Part shown: positions 62,122 through 64,000 of the stretch, piece after piece | Position numbering within the stretch: the first letter of the stretch is position 1 | Layout of the letters: every line of letters starts with the position of its first letter | Assembly (NCBI RefSeq): GCF_016907385.1 | Contig: NZ_JAFBBU010000001.1 | Location: 3,100,001-3,164,000, forward strand | Origin: Subtercola frigoramans | Lineage (GTDB): Bacteria > Actinomycetota > Actinomycetes > Actinomycetales > Microbacteriaceae | Length of the DNA: 64,000 bases | Direction of reading: 5' to 3' | Translations under genes and position numbers: made by a program | The notes under the pieces: model-generated | What the model was told of the DNA's origin: nothing | Databases searched by the model: none | The model's input: only the letters and a program-made list of their open reading frames with translations

Positions 62122-63605
62122 CAGAGGCCGCAGGGGAGTGGCGAGTACCAGCAGCCGGTACTTCCCGTGGGCGGGGCGATGGTCAGAGTTACGTGCTGGG
62201 GCTCCGAGCGGCCGACGGAGTTCGTCGCGACGAGATCGAATTCGAAGGTCGACGCCGTGGTCGGAGTCCCGGAGATCACCCCGGTGACAGGGTCGAGGCG
62301 CAACCCGAAGGGCAGCGTGCCGACGACCGTGAAGCCAATCGGATCGAGGCCCGACGTTGAGGGCACTGCTGATGCATACGGTATTCCTACCTGGCCGGTG
62401 CCGGGTGGCGGCGATGATGTCAGTCTCGGCGTGAGTTCGACACGGCTGATGCTGTCTGCCGAGAAGTTCGCGGTGAAGACTGAACCGTGGGAGTCAGCGA
62501 CAACGGATTCCGCATCGGGGAAACCGGGAAGCGTCGCCACGGTCGCTGCCGGGCTCCCGTCGACCTCGAAGAGCGAGATGGTGTCGTCTCCGACATTGCT
62601 CGTGTACACGTTGCCCAGCGCATCGCTGGTGATTCCGAGGGGGTATGAGCCCGACAGGTCGAACTCTGTGGCGAGATTCAGGCCTGACGGGAGTCGCGTG
62701 TCGAACTTCGACACCGTCTCGTGGGCCGAACTCACGGAATAGAGAAAGCCATGATGGTCGAAGGCGAGCGCCTGCGGCCGCACCCCCGGCCCGGCCGTTG
62801 CCCACGCCGGCTCCACCACGCCGTGGCCAGCATGGTCGAAGACGATTCGCGAGACGGTGCCGTCCCCGGAGTTGGCGGCGAACAGTGACCCGTCATCCCC
62901 GAACGCCAATGCCTGGGTGCCAGCCGCAGGGTCGAGCGCATATTCGGCGAGTACGACCCCTGCCCTCGAGACCGCGACTACTCTTTGGTCGTCGGCGGCG
63001 AGCACGTAGATGGTGCCGCTGGCGTCGGCCGCGACCGCGGACGGGTGACGGCTGTCGAAGGTGAGGCCCAGAGAGGCGTCGAACGAGGTGTTGATGGCGC
63101 CGGTGGTGGCGTCGATCATCCAGAGCTTGTCGAGCAGAGGGCTCGTGACAAACAGCGCTCCCTTCGAGTAGACCAGCGTGGTCGGCAGGGCACCCAATGG
63201 GAGCCACCCGTGAAAGACGGGGTCGATGACGCCCGCCGGAGTGATCTTCGTGACAGCGTCGTGGCCGCTGTCTGCCGTGAAAACGCTGCCGTCGTCACCC
63301 AGGGCGATGGCTGCCGGTCGGGAGCCCGCCGCGAGACTCGCGAAGGTGCTGGTGACCACGGGAGCCGCCTGCGCGGCTGTCGCTCCGCCGACAAGAACAC
63401 TGCCCACGATGACGCCGACTGCCGCGAGCGAGGCAACCACCGAGGCCACGGCGGAGATTACCGAGGAGATTGGCGACGAGCGACCGGGCCGTCGGCTTGG
63501 CCACAGGCTTGGCCACCGCGTGGGCAACCCCGATTGACGCCGGGTTCGCCGTCGGCCGGCCATTCCGGTCGTGACCCCGCGGGGGCGTGGCACTGTACTC
63601 GACAT
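62121..63605 (-). CDS. Secreted beta-propeller (NHL/SMP-30-like) protein with C-terminal Ig-like domain
   Basis: A 494-residue exported protein. A long basic N terminus (RGRRRTRRQSGL region) precedes a hydrophobic segment at about 45-78 ending in AAQAAPVV, a signal peptide or anchor. Residues about 85-390 are six or so repeats of the type ALGDDGSVFTADSGHDAVTKI and AFGDDGSLFAANSGDGTVSRI, typical of NHL/SMP-30 propellers. The last 95 residues are a putative Ig (He_PIG) domain: LPFGLRLDPVTGVISGTPTTA. The propeller probably binds a ligand or glycan at the cell surface; no catalytic residues are evident. It is convergent with the helicase gene. Confidence 0.8.
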   Translation of the reverse strand: MSSTVPRPRGVTTGMAGRRRTRRQSGLPTRWPSLWPSRRPGRSSPISSVISAVASVVASLAAVGVIVGSVLVGGATAAQAAPVVTSTFASLAAGSRPAAIALGDDGSVFTADSGHDAVTKITPAGVIDPVFHGWLPLGALPTTLVYSKGALFVTSPLLDKLWMIDATTGAINTSFDASLGLTFDSRHPSAVAADASGTIYVLAADDQRVVAVSRAGVVLAEYALDPAAGTQALAFGDDGSLFAANSGDGTVSRIVFDHAGHGVVEPAWATAGPGVRPQALAFDHHGFLYSVSSAHETVSKFDTRLPSGLNLATEFDLSGSYPLGITSDALGNVYTSNVGDDTISLFEVDGSPAATVATLPGFPDAESVVADSHGSVFTANFSADSISRVELTPRLTSSPPPGTGQVGIPYASAVPSTSGLDPIGFTVVGTLPFGLRLDPVTGVISGTPTTASTFEFDLVATNSVGRSEPQHVTLTIAPPTGSTGCWYSPLPCGL

Positions 63606-63767
63606 CGTGGGAACCTCTCGTTCGGAACGAACCGCCTGGCTGGGGTTCAGTGACTGAAAGAGAGAATAACTCAGATAGTGCGGTTGCCTCCGCGCCTGTG
63701 GATAACCTCAAGCGGGTCAGAGACCAGTGGACGAGACCCGTGAACGAATCATCAGCCTGCGAGCAGG

Positions 63768-64000
63768 TCAGAGAACGATGTGCATGGCTCGCGCCGCGTC
63801 GGTGATCGACCCGGTGAGCGAGGGGTAGACCGTGAATGCACGCGAGACCTGGTCGACCGTCAAGCGGTGTTCGACGGCCAGCGCGATCGGGAAGATCAGC
63901 TCGCTCGCCTTCGGAGCCACCACGACACCGCCGATCACGGTACCCGAACCGGTGCGGGCGAACAGCTTCACGAAACCGTCTTTGATGCCCATCATCTTCG
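63768..64000 (-). CDS. lpdA: Pyridine nucleotide-disulfide oxidoreductase family protein, C-terminal end (LpdA-type)
   Basis: The last 77 codons of a gene entering from the right edge. The visible part is the dimerisation domain of the flavoprotein disulfide reductase superfamily: GFVKLFARTGSGTVIGGVVVAPKASELI, then ALAVEHRLTVDQVSRAFTVYPSLTGSITDAARAMHI. The usual catalytic His-x4-Glu of lipoamide dehydrogenases is not in place (YPSLTGSITDA instead), as in the NAD(P)H-quinone reductases named LpdA in mycobacteria. It is near accA, as LpdA is in related genomes. The coding frame continues beyond the window. Confidence 0.85.
   Translation of the reverse strand, partial: KMMGIKDGFVKLFARTGSGTVIGGVVVAPKASELIFPIALAVEHRLTVDQVSRAFTVYPSLTGSITDAARAMHIVL

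Overview
The window is a high-GC actinobacterial chromosome segment, most likely from the family Microbacteriaceae. The reasons are: heavy G/C at third codon positions, which opens long false ORFs opposite real genes; a WhiB regulator; a housekeeping neighbourhood purE-purK-GtrA-PH domain-birA-accD-accE-maf-accA-(helicase)-lpdA like that of this family; and possible leaderless starts. I see no tRNA, rRNA, CRISPR array, insertion sequence, integrase or phage gene.

Layout. (1) 1-9.9 kb: DUF5719 protein (cut by the left edge), a very large family-2 glycosyltransferase/membrane protein and whiB, then an acyltransferase-3/SGNH protein, manA and an acyl-CoA dehydrogenase. (2) 10.1-43.4 kb: an envelope polysaccharide locus of about 27 genes. 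It has an O-antigen-ligase-like protein, an FkbM methyltransferase, a Wzm/Wzt-type ABC exporter, a Wzx-like flippase, two tandem GDP-mannose 4,6-dehydratase-type enzymes, a UDP-xylose-synthase-like SDR, a decaprenyl-phosphate phosphoribosyltransferase (UbiA family), a PAP2 phosphatase, two GT-C-like membrane proteins, ten soluble glycosyltransferases, a DUF4012 protein, a GtrA protein, and a secreted protein with three C-terminal repeats plus its membrane-anchored partner. (3) 43.4-49.2 kb and 54.8-57.5 kb: purE/purK, GtrA, PH protein, biotin ligase and the acyl-CoA carboxylase subunits. (4) 49.7-54.5 kb: a sensor kinase/response regulator module and a TrmA-type RNA methyltransferase lying between accE and maf. 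(5) 57.8-64 kb: a SWIM/SNF2 helicase, a secreted beta-propeller protein and the C-terminal end of an lpdA-type flavoprotein.

How the polysaccharide genes may work together (inference): ManA feeds GDP-mannose supply, the two GMD-type enzymes make a GDP-6-deoxyhexose, the UXS-like SDR supplies a UDP-pentose, and UbiA plus PAP2 make a polyprenyl-phospho-pentose donor. The glycosyltransferases assemble a lipid-linked glycan that leaves by the ABC exporter and/or the flippase, with the ligase-like protein, FkbM methyltransferase and acyltransferase polymerising, transferring or decorating it.

The most unusual feature is a five-member family of glycosyltransferases sharing a divergent N-terminal half with a '(S/T)G(I/V)QRV.R' signature. 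Two members form a B-then-A gene pair that occurs twice in opposite orientations (17400-14358 and 28184-31374). A short SW-(R/K)-T-PLR segment that is the N terminus of one B protein is a separate 86-residue gene in front of another.
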